A stretch of 8,098 bases of DNA from an uncultured Clostridia bacterium (GCA_937914775.1 CALDNB010000076.1:1-8098), one strand, 5' to 3'. Counted from the first letter of the stretch, positions 1 to 5,918 are shown. Program-made: numbers and translations. The notes: generated by a model not told the origin, from the letters alone.

Positions 1-360
1 CCGTAAGTAAATATATGCACCAACTACTGCGCCGATAATTGCCCCGTATATGGCAATACCGCCGTTCCATATTGCAAAAATACTTAACAAATCACCTTTA
101 TACTGCTCCCAGTTAAAAATAACGTAATAAAGACGTGCGCAGATTATACCAAGGGGAGCCCCCACAAGTACAATGTCTGTAATAATGTCAGGGTCAAGTC
201 CCTCTTTTTTCGCAAGGCGTACGCAAAAAAGCGCACCCAACACAAGAGCAAGGGCAATTATAATGCCGTACCACCGTACAGTTATTCCCCCTAATGTAAA
301 TGCAATAGGGTTAATATTAAATTCCAAACCTAATTTTGGGAAAGCAATGTAATTTGTCAT
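1..360 (-). CDS. lgt: Prolipoprotein diacylglyceryl transferase Lgt, N-terminal part (3' end outside window)
   Basis: Lgt moves the diacylglyceryl group of phosphatidylglycerol onto the lipobox cysteine of prelipoproteins, the first step of lipoprotein maturation in the membrane. The ATG at 360-358 opens a frame with no stop for 120 codons to the window edge, so roughly the last half of the protein (family usually 250-300 aa) is missing. Visible family features are the RWYGIIIALALVLG membrane segment after about residue 30, the ICARLYYVIFNW segment near residues 78-89, and the WNGGIAIYGAIIGA segment near 99-112, which matches the Lgt GG-x(4)-G-x-I-G region. A good ribosome site (GTAAAGGAG, minus strand 378-370) lies 9 bases before the ATG. 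The gene is divergent from perR across a 73-base gap and on the same strand as the folA operon. The family is recognised from sequence recall, and the C-terminal half cannot be checked. Confidence 0.93.
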   Translation of the reverse strand, partial: MTNYIAFPKLGLEFNINPIAFTLGGITVRWYGIIIALALVLGALFCVRLAKKEGLDPDIITDIVLVGAPLGIICARLYYVIFNWEQYKGDLLSIFAIWNGGIAIYGAIIGAVVGAYIYLR

Positions 361-369
361 TAGTAATTT

Positions 370-393
370 CTCCTTTACAAATCAGGGTTTATA
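370..393 (-). promoter_or_regulatory. lgt ribosome site and possible weak -10
   Basis: On the minus strand GTAAAGGAG (378-370) is a strong Shine-Dalgarno sequence 9 bases from the lgt ATG. A possible -10 (TATAAA, 393-388) lies just upstream, but a 17-base spacer would put only a poor -35 (TAGTTA) in place. The ribosome site is solid and the promoter is a guess. lgt might instead be reached by readthrough from the folA operon. The ribosome site shares bases 374-378 with the -35 of the divergent perR promoter. Confidence 0.45.
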
Positions 394-402
394 TGATATA
401 AT
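374..402 (+). promoter_or_regulatory. Extended -10 sigma-A promoter of perR
   Basis: TTTACA (374-379, 5/6 match to the -35 consensus) is followed by a 17-base spacer and a perfect TATAAT (397-402). A TG at 394-395 gives an extended -10. Transcription should begin near 408-410, leaving a leader of about 25 bases before the perR ATG at 434. All of this is read directly from the sequence; activity is inferred. The -35 overlaps the ribosome site of divergent lgt. Confidence 0.8.
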
Positions 403-421
403 GATAATGATAACTATTTTC
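396..421 (+). promoter_or_regulatory. Fur/PerR-family operator on the perR promoter
   Basis: Two overlapping registers fit Fur-family boxes. Bases 396-410 match the PerR box TTATAATNATTATAA at 11 of 14 specified positions. Bases 403-421 match the classic 19-base Fur box (GATAATGATAATCATTATC) at 16 of 19. The element covers the -10 and the expected start point of the perR promoter, so binding would block polymerase. PerR regulators commonly repress their own gene, so autoregulation is the simplest reading. Which register is used cannot be decided by eye. The site could also affect divergent lgt. Confidence 0.68.
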
Positions 422-425
422 GGAG
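421..425 (+). promoter_or_regulatory. Ribosome site that fixes the perR start
   Basis: CGGAG lies 8 bases before the ATG at 434. This supports that start over the in-frame ATG at 401, which has no ribosome site and sits within the -10 box, upstream of the predicted transcription start. Confidence 0.75.
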
Positions 426-433
426 TTGATATT

Positions 434-832
434 ATGCAGCCAAAAACAAAATATTCAAGACAGCGTCTTGCAATACTTAACGAATTAAAAAGCCGTTATG
501 ACCACCCTACTGCCGACGTTATATATGCCGAGGTAAGAAAAACCATTCCAAACATAAGTCTTGGAACTGTTTACAGAAATCTTGCCTTTCTTGCCCAGAA
601 CGGGGACATTTTAAAAATTCCCGCAACAATGGGAAGTGAGCATTTTGACGGCAATCCTGCCCCTCACTATCACTTTAAATGCAATGTTTGCGGAAATGTG
701 TCTGACGTGGCTATTGATTTAATGCCAGATCTTACGGAAATGGCGGGAAATCTTGTTGACGGTGTTGTAACAGGCCACAGTATTATGTTTGAGGGCAAGT
801 GCCGTTTTTGCGCTGAAACTTACAAAAAGTAA
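434..832 (+). CDS. perR: PerR-type peroxide-sensing Fur-family repressor
   Basis: This 132-residue cytoplasmic regulator would be a dimeric DNA-binding protein that senses peroxide by metal-catalysed oxidation and represses stress and metal genes. The N-terminal winged helix spans about residues 1-65, with the recognition helix SLGTVYRNL at 42-50. The C-terminal dimer and metal domain follows. Every metal ligand of B. subtilis PerR (numbering recalled) is present at a constant offset of 13: H24, D72, H78, H80 and D91 for the regulatory Fe/Mn site, and C83, C86, C123 and C126 for the structural zinc. D91, where Fur proteins usually have Glu, favours PerR over Fur or Zur. The N-terminus is about 13 residues shorter than the Bacillus protein. 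It is the only plus-strand gene, has its own promoter and operator, and its last 50 bases overlap convergent folA, including the codons of the second CxxC. The family call is certain and the PerR subtype is very likely. Confidence 0.93.
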   Translation: MQPKTKYSRQRLAILNELKSRYDHPTADVIYAEVRKTIPNISLGTVYRNLAFLAQNGDILKIPATMGSEHFDGNPAPHYHFKCNVCGNVSDVAIDLMPDLTEMAGNLVDGVVTGHSIMFEGKCRFCAETYKK

Positions 833-1274
833 TGGTGTAACCGTTATCGGTAACAGGCTCGGACTGTTCTATAAGTTCCCATTCTTCGTCTTTATCTAAA
901 TTGGGGAAAAACTTGTCCGCACCACCGTCTGCATCTACTTTTGTAATGTATGCGGTGTGGCAAAGAGGCAAAAGAAGTTTGTAAATTTCGCTTCCGCCAA
1001 TTACAAAGGCATCGGCTTCAACATTTAATTCAGATATATCATATATTACCTCTGCACCATCAACATTATAGTCCTTGTTTCTTGTAAGGACAATGTTTCG
1101 TCTGTTGGGCAGGGGTTTTTTATTTGGGAAACTCTCTAATGTTTTTCTTCCCATTATAACGGTTTTTCCCGTAGTGGTTTCCCTGAAAAACTTCATATCT
1201 TTGGGAATATGGAAAAGAAGGTCGTTATTTTTACCTATTCCCCAGTTTTTATCTGTTGCAACAATTAAATTCAT
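783..1274 (-). CDS. folA: Dihydrofolate reductase
   Basis: This 163-residue cytoplasmic enzyme reduces dihydrofolate to tetrahydrofolate with NADPH, regenerating folate used in thymidylate synthesis. Visible features are the Met20-loop region DKNWGIGKNNDLLFHIP (8-24), the catalytic acid D26, the NADPH-binding MGRKTLESFP (41-50), a folate-binding Arg near R58 in PLPNRRNIVLTR, and the VIGGSEIY motif (91-98). The residue matching E. coli Trp22 is Phe21, which I recall as common in clostridial enzymes. The usual family end falls near TFCKFQRK; eight more residues (NGTCPQT and neighbours) run into the overlap with perR. It is the last gene of the minus-strand train, 4 bases after the CDF gene. Its ribosome site is weak (CAGGGA, inside the end of the CDF gene), so coupling to upstream translation is likely. 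No clear terminator follows. Confidence 0.97.
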   Translation of the reverse strand: MNLIVATDKNWGIGKNNDLLFHIPKDMKFFRETTTGKTVIMGRKTLESFPNKKPLPNRRNIVLTRNKDYNVDGAEVIYDISELNVEADAFVIGGSEIYKLLLPLCHTAYITKVDADGGADKFFPNLDKDEEWELIEQSEPVTDNGYTITFCKFQRKNGTCPQT

Positions 1275-1278
1275 ATTA

Positions 1279-2400
1279 TCATTCCCTGTCTATATTTATA
1301 CTTAAATAGTATGTGCCGCCTATAAGCCGTTGCTCTATCATTTCAATTAACGTGCTGTCAGGAAGAGTAAGGTCAAAGGGCACCACCATATCAAATATAA
1401 GATTTTTATGTGTTATTCCGTCTGTCATACGAAAATCGTGGATAGAAAGACGGGAGTCAATTGATTTTACTATTTCAGTAACGCTGTTTTTTATTTCGTT
1501 TGCCTCAACGTCATCAGTAACTACGGGGTCCATGTGAATTACCGCCTCGCAGTTAAATTTCTGTTGTAATTCTTTTTCCACAGAGTCAATAAGGTCGTGA
1601 AGTTCCAAAACGTCACCTTTACTGTCAACTTCCGCGTGAAGTGACATTAAAATTTTGTTTGGTCCGTAGTTGTGAATTATAAGGTCGTGAATACCAAGGA
1701 TTCTTTCGTCAGATAAAACCTCGTTTCTTACTGTTTCTACAAGAATCGGGTCGGGCGCCTCCCCAAGCATGGGATTTATTGTGTCAAGGGCACTTTTTAC
1801 ACCTGAATACATAATAAACAAGGACACACCAAGACCTAAATATCCGTCAAGATTTACTGTGGTGAAAAAAGATATTGCAGTACCAAGAAGCACCGCAGAT
1901 GTTGCAATACTGTCGTTTAAACTGTCACGGGCAGTAATTTTTAATGTCTCTGAATTGATTTTTTCTGCCAGTTCGTTGTTTACAAAAAACATAAACAGTT
2001 TTACCAGCACCGATACCCCAAGGGTAACAAGGGCAAAAACTGAAAACTTAACAGGTACGGGGCGGAAAATCTTCCCGAAAGACTGTTTTGCAAGTTCAAA
2101 ACCCATAATGATTATAAAAAATGAAACTAAAAGACCTGCTAAATATTCAAGGCGTCCGTGACCGAAAGGGTGGTCGCGGTCTGCAGGTTTACCTGCCATT
2201 TTAAAGCCGATAAAGGTAATAACAGAACTTCCCATATCTGAAAGATTGTTAAAAGCATCGGCAATTATTGCGGTGGACTTTGTAATAAGCCCCCCTGCAA
2301 GTTTAAAAGAGAACAGTAACAGGTTTAGAACTATACCCATAATCCCTGCAGTAACCCCTGCTTTTTGTCGGGAATTCAATCTTAAAATAAGATTTACCAT
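1279..2400 (-). CDS. Cation diffusion facilitator, probable Mn2+-type exporter with duplicated C-terminal domain
   Basis: CDF proteins are dimeric membrane antiporters that export divalent metals in exchange for protons. This one has 373 residues where about 300 is usual. Six membrane segments lie in about residues 15-210. The transport site reads N51-x3-D55 in helix 2 and D159-x3-D163 in helix 5; zinc exporters usually have His in one of these places, while the N-D-D-D set is that recalled for Mn exporters such as pneumococcal MntE. The conserved HPFGHGRLEY loop is at 77-86. The cytoplasmic ferredoxin-like domain (about 215-292) has H238, H255, H289 and D291, spaced like the YiiP cytoplasmic ligands. 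A second, degenerate copy seems to follow at 300-373. Its ATG overlaps the trmR stop as TAATG, with AAAAAGGAG 8 bases upstream. Metal specificity is inferred. Confidence 0.92.
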   Translation of the reverse strand: MVNLILRLNSRQKAGVTAGIMGIVLNLLLFSFKLAGGLITKSTAIIADAFNNLSDMGSSVITFIGFKMAGKPADRDHPFGHGRLEYLAGLLVSFFIIIMGFELAKQSFGKIFRPVPVKFSVFALVTLGVSVLVKLFMFFVNNELAEKINSETLKITARDSLNDSIATSAVLLGTAISFFTTVNLDGYLGLGVSLFIMYSGVKSALDTINPMLGEAPDPILVETVRNEVLSDERILGIHDLIIHNYGPNKILMSLHAEVDSKGDVLELHDLIDSVEKELQQKFNCEAVIHMDPVVTDDVEANEIKNSVTEIVKSIDSRLSIHDFRMTDGITHKNLIFDMVVPFDLTLPDSTLIEMIEQRLIGGTYYLSINIDRE

Positions 2401-3062
2401 TATTTTTGCTCCTTTTTATAATAACTTATGGCAGCACCGTCACCGATTGGAACAATGGAAGTAACAAGGCTTTCGTTATTGCAAAGTTCCTCTAAATACT
2501 TCCTTAAACGTCTTATAATTGTTATTTTTCTTCTGCGGAACAGTTCGTCTGTTGCAACCATTCCTTTGTATAAAATATTGTCGCTGAAAATAATGCCGCC
2601 GTCATTTAGCATACGCAGACAATGTGGTAAAAATTCCATATACTGTGCTTTTGCCGCATCTAAAAATATAAAATCGTATCTGCCGTTTAATTCCGACAAA
2701 ATCTCTGTTGCATCACCCTCGTAAACTTTGATTTTATCCTTGTGTCCTGATTTTTCAATGTTCTGGTATAAAACGGGTATTATTTCTTCGTTTCGCTCTA
2801 TTGTGTCAACAGTACAGCCGTGGTTTGCAAGAGTTATTGCAGTGTAGCCTATTGCAGAGCCAACCTCCAGCACCGATTTTGCCTTTGACGACAAAATAAG
2901 TGTTTCAATAAAGCGTATGGTTTCAGGCTGGGCAATAGGTACGTCGTTAACTTTTGCGTACTGTTCCATTTCCTTTAAAAGTCCGTCATTTTTTTTGATG
3001 GTGTCTCTTATGTAGCGGACAATGTATTCGTAATTAATATTATAATCTTCGTTGTTTTCCAT
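2400..3062 (-). CDS. trmR: SAM-dependent O-methyltransferase, TrmR (YrrM)-like, tRNA 5-hydroxyuridine methylation
   Basis: This 220-residue class I methyltransferase belongs to the metal-dependent O-methyltransferase family. B. subtilis TrmR (YrrM) methylates 5-hydroxyuridine at tRNA position 34 to 5-methoxyuridine. SAM motif I is EVGSAIGYTA (66-75), the acidic residue after strand 2 is E89, GDA is at 116-118, and the metal-binding set is D135 (in LDAAK), D161 and N162 (in SDNILYKG). It is directly downstream of mltG, the same order as yrrL-yrrM in B. subtilis, which favours TrmR over a small-molecule methyltransferase. The TrhP-type U34 hydroxylase genes that follow in Bacillus are absent; a CDF gene takes their place. 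The ATG overlaps the mltG stop as TAATG, and its GGAGG ribosome site lies within the last mltG codons. The family is certain; the tRNA role rests on gene order. Confidence 0.9.
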   Translation of the reverse strand: MENNEDYNINYEYIVRYIRDTIKKNDGLLKEMEQYAKVNDVPIAQPETIRFIETLILSSKAKSVLEVGSAIGYTAITLANHGCTVDTIERNEEIIPVLYQNIEKSGHKDKIKVYEGDATEILSELNGRYDFIFLDAAKAQYMEFLPHCLRMLNDGGIIFSDNILYKGMVATDELFRRRKITIIRRLRKYLEELCNNESLVTSIVPIGDGAAISYYKKEQK

Positions 3063-3991
3063 TACTGAGCCTCCGTTACCGCCTTTATTGCATCAATACT
3101 TGGGTTGCAGATTGGTCCTTTCGGCAGACCTTTGTTTATAAATGTGTTGTAAGGTGACGGTATTTTTTTATCCGTATCTTCTATTACGTCTTTGCCTAAG
3201 GCGTATTTAAGTGCCGATTCAACGCATAAAGGCTTTTCTGCCTTTAAGTTTTCTTTTATTTCTGCAACTTTATTTACCATTTCTTCATAAGTACTGCACT
3301 CTTTTTCCACAATAGATGCAATAGTTATAATTTCGTTTACTGATAACCCTGTGTCGGTACTTGCTTTTTCCACAGTTTCACCTAAATTTTTGCCGAATTC
3401 TGAAACCATGGCGGAAATCAGGGTGTCTGCAGTTACGCCCTTTTGGAAAGTATATTTTCCCGGATAAAAGTAGCCCTGATACTTTGTAGCGTAAGAGGGA
3501 CTTGCTATATAGTTTTTGTCCCACTTGTAGTTTGCCATAGCGTCACGGAACTGCTTTGGTGTAATATTCATTACTGCAAGAGCCATATCCTCTATGTCCT
3601 TTACAGTACTGCCGTTTTCCACTAAAAATGTTGTGATGTTTTCGTTGTTTTTTAAGGATATTGCTTCTAACAGTTCTTTGTATGTCAAAGAACATTCTAC
3701 TGCCAAGGCACCGCTTACCGTTTCTTCACCTTTAATTTGCGCGTAAAGGCGGAAGAACAGGGGGAATTTTACTGCACCGTTTTCCTTCAGTATTTTCGAG
3801 ACGTCGCCTGAGTTTGCATTTTCGGGAAGATATACTGATACTGCACCGCCGTCACGTCTGCCTAAAGCATATACGTCAGACAAAGTAACGTATCCTGCAA
3901 AAATAACAAGGGCAAGTAAAATACATAAAATTATATTTCTTTTGTAGTGTCTCCTCTTTGTTGTAAACATGGGTCTGTAACGATTTCTCAT
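3062..3991 (-). CDS. mltG: Endolytic transglycosylase MltG (YceG-like), C-terminally short and divergent
   Basis: MltG is a single-pass membrane enzyme that cuts nascent glycan strands and sets where peptidoglycan elongation stops. A basic N-terminus is followed by one membrane segment (about 20-37), a LysM-like region, YQGYFYPGKYTF (171-182, matching the family EGYLFPDTY motif) and ASIVEKE (225-231), which carries the catalytic Glu. SPYNTFINKGLPKGPICNP (279-297) is a clear family signature. Two things are odd. The segment after the active site lacks the usual VFxNRL and LQSDPTV residues, and the protein ends at residue 309, just after IKAVTEAQ, without the usual tail containing YLYFV and a late His. 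No other frame restores that tail, because trmR starts at once. The ATG at 3991 has GAGGTGAG just upstream and a 9-base gap to the CPBP gene. Enzyme activity is therefore uncertain. Confidence 0.9.
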   Translation of the reverse strand: MRNRYRPMFTTKRRHYKRNIILCILLALVIFAGYVTLSDVYALGRRDGGAVSVYLPENANSGDVSKILKENGAVKFPLFFRLYAQIKGEETVSGALAVECSLTYKELLEAISLKNNENITTFLVENGSTVKDIEDMALAVMNITPKQFRDAMANYKWDKNYIASPSYATKYQGYFYPGKYTFQKGVTADTLISAMVSEFGKNLGETVEKASTDTGLSVNEIITIASIVEKECSTYEEMVNKVAEIKENLKAEKPLCVESALKYALGKDVIEDTDKKIPSPYNTFINKGLPKGPICNPSIDAIKAVTEAQ

Positions 3992-4000
3992 ACTCTCACC

Positions 4001-4873
4001 TCATATACAAAAGTGGAACATTGTAATTCCTAAAATAATTAATATTACAGGCAGGTTTAAAAGTGCCTTTAAAATATAAACAAACATTCTGTTTGACCTG
4101 TAACGGCGTACCAGTTTTCTGTTTATTGCAGACAGACAAACGGAGAAAAGGAATATTGATACTATTATGTAAAGCCACATAACCCATATATTTGGCTGTC
4201 CTAAATACTGCATTGTAAGGGCAGAGGCGTTAAATGAAAAATGTATTATAATCCCTGCATATACCGACTGAGTCATCCATACGGCATAGCAAAGGACAAA
4301 GCCTAAAAACAACATTCCCAGAAAATTTTCAAAACTGTTATGTAAAAGTGCAAACCATATTGAAGATATGGCAAGGGACAGTCTGTAGCCGTACTTTTCA
4401 GTTGAATGAAGAACTATACCGCGCATTAACAATTCCTCAAATACTGCGGGAATTAAGGCTACTACCAAAAGTCCTAAAAGATATCCGCCGAAGTTCTGAG
4501 GAATATTAAGTTGTGGTGAAACCTGTCCGCCTTTTGACATTGCCATAATTACGGGACTGTTTATAAGCCCTGCTACAGGCTGTGCAAATACACCAATTAA
4601 AAAGCACACAATACCTGTCGGCACGTTTAATTTTCTTGTTTTTAATATTTCTGTTGGTTTTGTGTTTTTAAGAAGCAGAAATACTGTGCAGGGAATAACA
4701 ACTGCAAAAATCTGCACACAGACTATTGCAACGTACTGGGGAACAGAGCCCCAAAACATTTTTTCCCATATTAAATTAAGTGTTTCTCCTGTTAAAAACT
4801 GCAGATAAAACACAAACAGCAACAGCCATCCGCAGGAGTTAATGCTGTATTGTGCTTTTTTTTGTTGCTCCAT
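4001..4873 (-). CDS. CPBP (Abi/CAAX-protease) family intramembrane metalloprotease
   Basis: This 290-residue polytopic membrane protein has about eight hydrophobic segments. It carries all three CPBP motifs: E146-E147-x3-R151 (FEELLMRG), F174-x3-H178 (FALLH) and H211-x3-N215 (HFSFN). In Rce1-type proteases these form the glutamate and histidine catalytic site inside the membrane. Bacterial members are linked to peptide maturation, bacteriocin immunity or regulated proteolysis, but the substrate of this one cannot be told from sequence. No bacteriocin-like small gene sits nearby, and the neighbours are housekeeping, so an immunity role is unlikely. A last hydrophobic stretch (about 265-288) and a basic cluster (KLVRRYRSNR) lie at the C-terminus. 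The ATG directly abuts the preceding TAA, with AAGGTGGAG as ribosome site. mltG follows 9 bases later. Confidence 0.9.
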   Translation of the reverse strand: MEQQKKAQYSINSCGWLLLFVFYLQFLTGETLNLIWEKMFWGSVPQYVAIVCVQIFAVVIPCTVFLLLKNTKPTEILKTRKLNVPTGIVCFLIGVFAQPVAGLINSPVIMAMSKGGQVSPQLNIPQNFGGYLLGLLVVALIPAVFEELLMRGIVLHSTEKYGYRLSLAISSIWFALLHNSFENFLGMLFLGFVLCYAVWMTQSVYAGIIIHFSFNASALTMQYLGQPNIWVMWLYIIVSIFLFSVCLSAINRKLVRRYRSNRMFVYILKALLNLPVILIILGITMFHFCI

Positions 4874-5389
4874 TTATATCTCCACCTTATAAAGTGCTTT
4901 TTCTGTGGCAATGTAATTTACCTTTATGTCAAATTCACACTGAAATTCTTCTTCTGTAAGCAGACTTTCATAGCATAAACCTACTGTTATACTGTCTTTG
5001 CCTTTTAAAAATCTGTCGTAATACCCTTTTCCGTAGCCAACTCTGTATCCCTTTTTGTTAAAGCATATACCGGGCACAATTATTAAGTCTATTTTGCCGT
5101 TGTATTGTGCTCCCCCTACTGGCTCGTCAATGTTGTATGTACCTTTTTTAAGAGAGGTAAAAGTATGGGGAGTAATTACGCCATTTTTTACATCTGTTAC
5201 GGGCAAAACAACGGTTTTTCCCGAAATTGTATGGGGCACATACGGCTCGTTGTTAATACTTTGGTATCCCATAACTACGTTTGCATCTTTAAAAATCTGC
5301 GATTTTTTAAGAGTGGCAAATGGAAGAAGAAAGTTTGTGTCATTGGCTCTTATTTTTTTGTACTTTTCCCGAAGTTGGTTCTTATCCAT
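4874..5389 (-). CDS. fau: 5-formyltetrahydrofolate cyclo-ligase (MTHFS)
   Basis: This cytoplasmic enzyme converts 5-formyl-THF to 5,10-methenyl-THF using ATP, returning a stored or inhibitory folate to the one-carbon pool. With the start at 5389 it has 171 residues, near the lower end of the family. The family signature GYGKGYYDRF is at 118-127, preceded by DLIIVPGICFNKKGYRVG (101-118). The EPVGG segment (89-93) and an N-terminal basic helix (QLREKYKKIR, 5-14) also fit. A longer frame reaches a TTG at 5440, but that lies deep in the DJ-1 gene and has no ribosome site. The ATG at 5389 has AAAAAGGA 11 bases upstream and overlaps the DJ-1 stop by 8 bases (ATGGATAA). It shares its operon with folA and tmk, in line with a folate/thymidylate theme. 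Confidence 0.93.
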   Translation of the reverse strand: MDKNQLREKYKKIRANDTNFLLPFATLKKSQIFKDANVVMGYQSINNEPYVPHTISGKTVVLPVTDVKNGVITPHTFTSLKKGTYNIDEPVGGAQYNGKIDLIIVPGICFNKKGYRVGYGKGYYDRFLKGKDSITVGLCYESLLTEEEFQCEFDIKVNYIATEKALYKVEI

Positions 5390-5918
5390 TGTATAAAATG
5401 TCCTTTTTAACTTTAAGATGGTCTTTTCCGAGAACTTCAAGAAGTTTCAGACCAAAGTCAATTGCGCCGCCCATACCGTTTGCGGTAATAATGTTACCTG
5501 TATGAGCAACAGATTTATCAACTACGTTTGCACCGATTAAAAATTCTTCAAAACCCGGGTAGCAGGTAGCGTCCCTGCCCTTTAAAAAGCCAAGTTCCCC
5601 TAAAATTTTTGGTGCGGCACATATTGCACCGATGTATTTGCCCTTTTTATAGGCATCTTTTAATAATTTGATTAATTCTTCGCAGTCCTGTAAGTTGTTT
5701 GTGCCGGGCATTCCCCCAGGAAGCACAAACAATTCCCCGTCAGAAAAGTCGCAGTCGTAAATATTGCAGTCTGCCTTTATTGTAATTCCGTGTGCTCCTG
5801 TTACCTCGAGGTCGTCAATGGCTACGGTAGTAACCTGTGCGCCCCCTCTTAAAAGCACGTCTGCTGTGGCAATGTATTCAGTTTCTTCAAAGCCCTGTGC
5901 CAAAAATATATAAATCAT
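5382..5918 (-). CDS. DJ-1/PfpI (YajL-like) family protein
   Basis: This 178-residue cytoplasmic protein has the DJ-1 flavodoxin-like fold. The conserved acidic residue is in AQGFEETE (7-14), LPGGMPGTNNL is at 66-76, and the nucleophile-elbow cysteine is C100 in AICAAPKILGELG. CYPGFEE after position 115 and the GNIITANG strand near 141-148 are also family-typical. DJ-1-type members have been described as glyoxalases, protein deglycases or redox chaperones, and the true activity is disputed, so no substrate is claimed. The cysteine and Glu needed for such chemistry are present. The gene overlaps the DUF2156 stop by 4 bases (ATGA) and has its own GAGGAG site, and it overlaps the following cyclo-ligase start by 8 bases, so it is translated as part of the operon. 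Confidence 0.93.
   Translation of the reverse strand: MIYIFLAQGFEETEYIATADVLLRGGAQVTTVAIDDLEVTGAHGITIKADCNIYDCDFSDGELFVLPGGMPGTNNLQDCEELIKLLKDAYKKGKYIGAICAAPKILGELGFLKGRDATCYPGFEEFLIGANVVDKSVAHTGNIITANGMGGAIDFGLKLLEVLGKDHLKVKKDILYNG
5401..5408 (-). promoter_or_regulatory. Ribosome site supporting the internal ATG start of the cyclo-ligase
   Basis: AAAAAGGA on the minus strand (5408-5401) lies 11 bases before the ATG at 5389, inside the end of the DJ-1 gene. Nothing comparable precedes the TTG at 5440. Confidence 0.6.

Noticed and set aside
401..433. Longer perR start at the ATG at 401 (11 extra residues)
   Set aside because: It sits in the -10/operator region upstream of the predicted transcription start and has no ribosome site. 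The ATG at 434 has CGGAG at the right distance and gives a normal N-terminus.
538..565. TCCAA/TTGGA inverted repeat with a short T-run on the minus strand as a folA terminator
   Set aside because: The stem is only 5 bp with a 9-base loop, and the T-run starts 4 bases later. It lies within perR coding sequence and looks like chance.
837..854. Inverted repeat after the perR stop (GTAACCG, TTAT loop, CGGTAAC) as a terminator
   Set aside because: The stem has an internal mismatch, only six pairs, and no T-run directly after it on the plus strand. It is also folA coding sequence. Too weak to call.
1769..2161. Plus-strand open frame of 130 codons
   Set aside because: It is a shadow of the CDF gene on the other strand, with no ribosome site or family resemblance. 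The same applies to the other plus-strand frames between 1075 and 7123 and to the minus-strand frame at 3996-4187.
4001..4873. CPBP protease as a bacteriocin immunity or phage-defence gene
   Set aside because: There are no small peptide genes, ABC exporters or defence partners nearby. The gene is embedded in a housekeeping operon, so no such role can be supported.
5390..5440. Longer cyclo-ligase start at the TTG at 5440
   Set aside because: It is a rare start codon with no ribosome site, deep inside the DJ-1 gene, and the extra residues do not match the family. The ATG at 5389 fits better.
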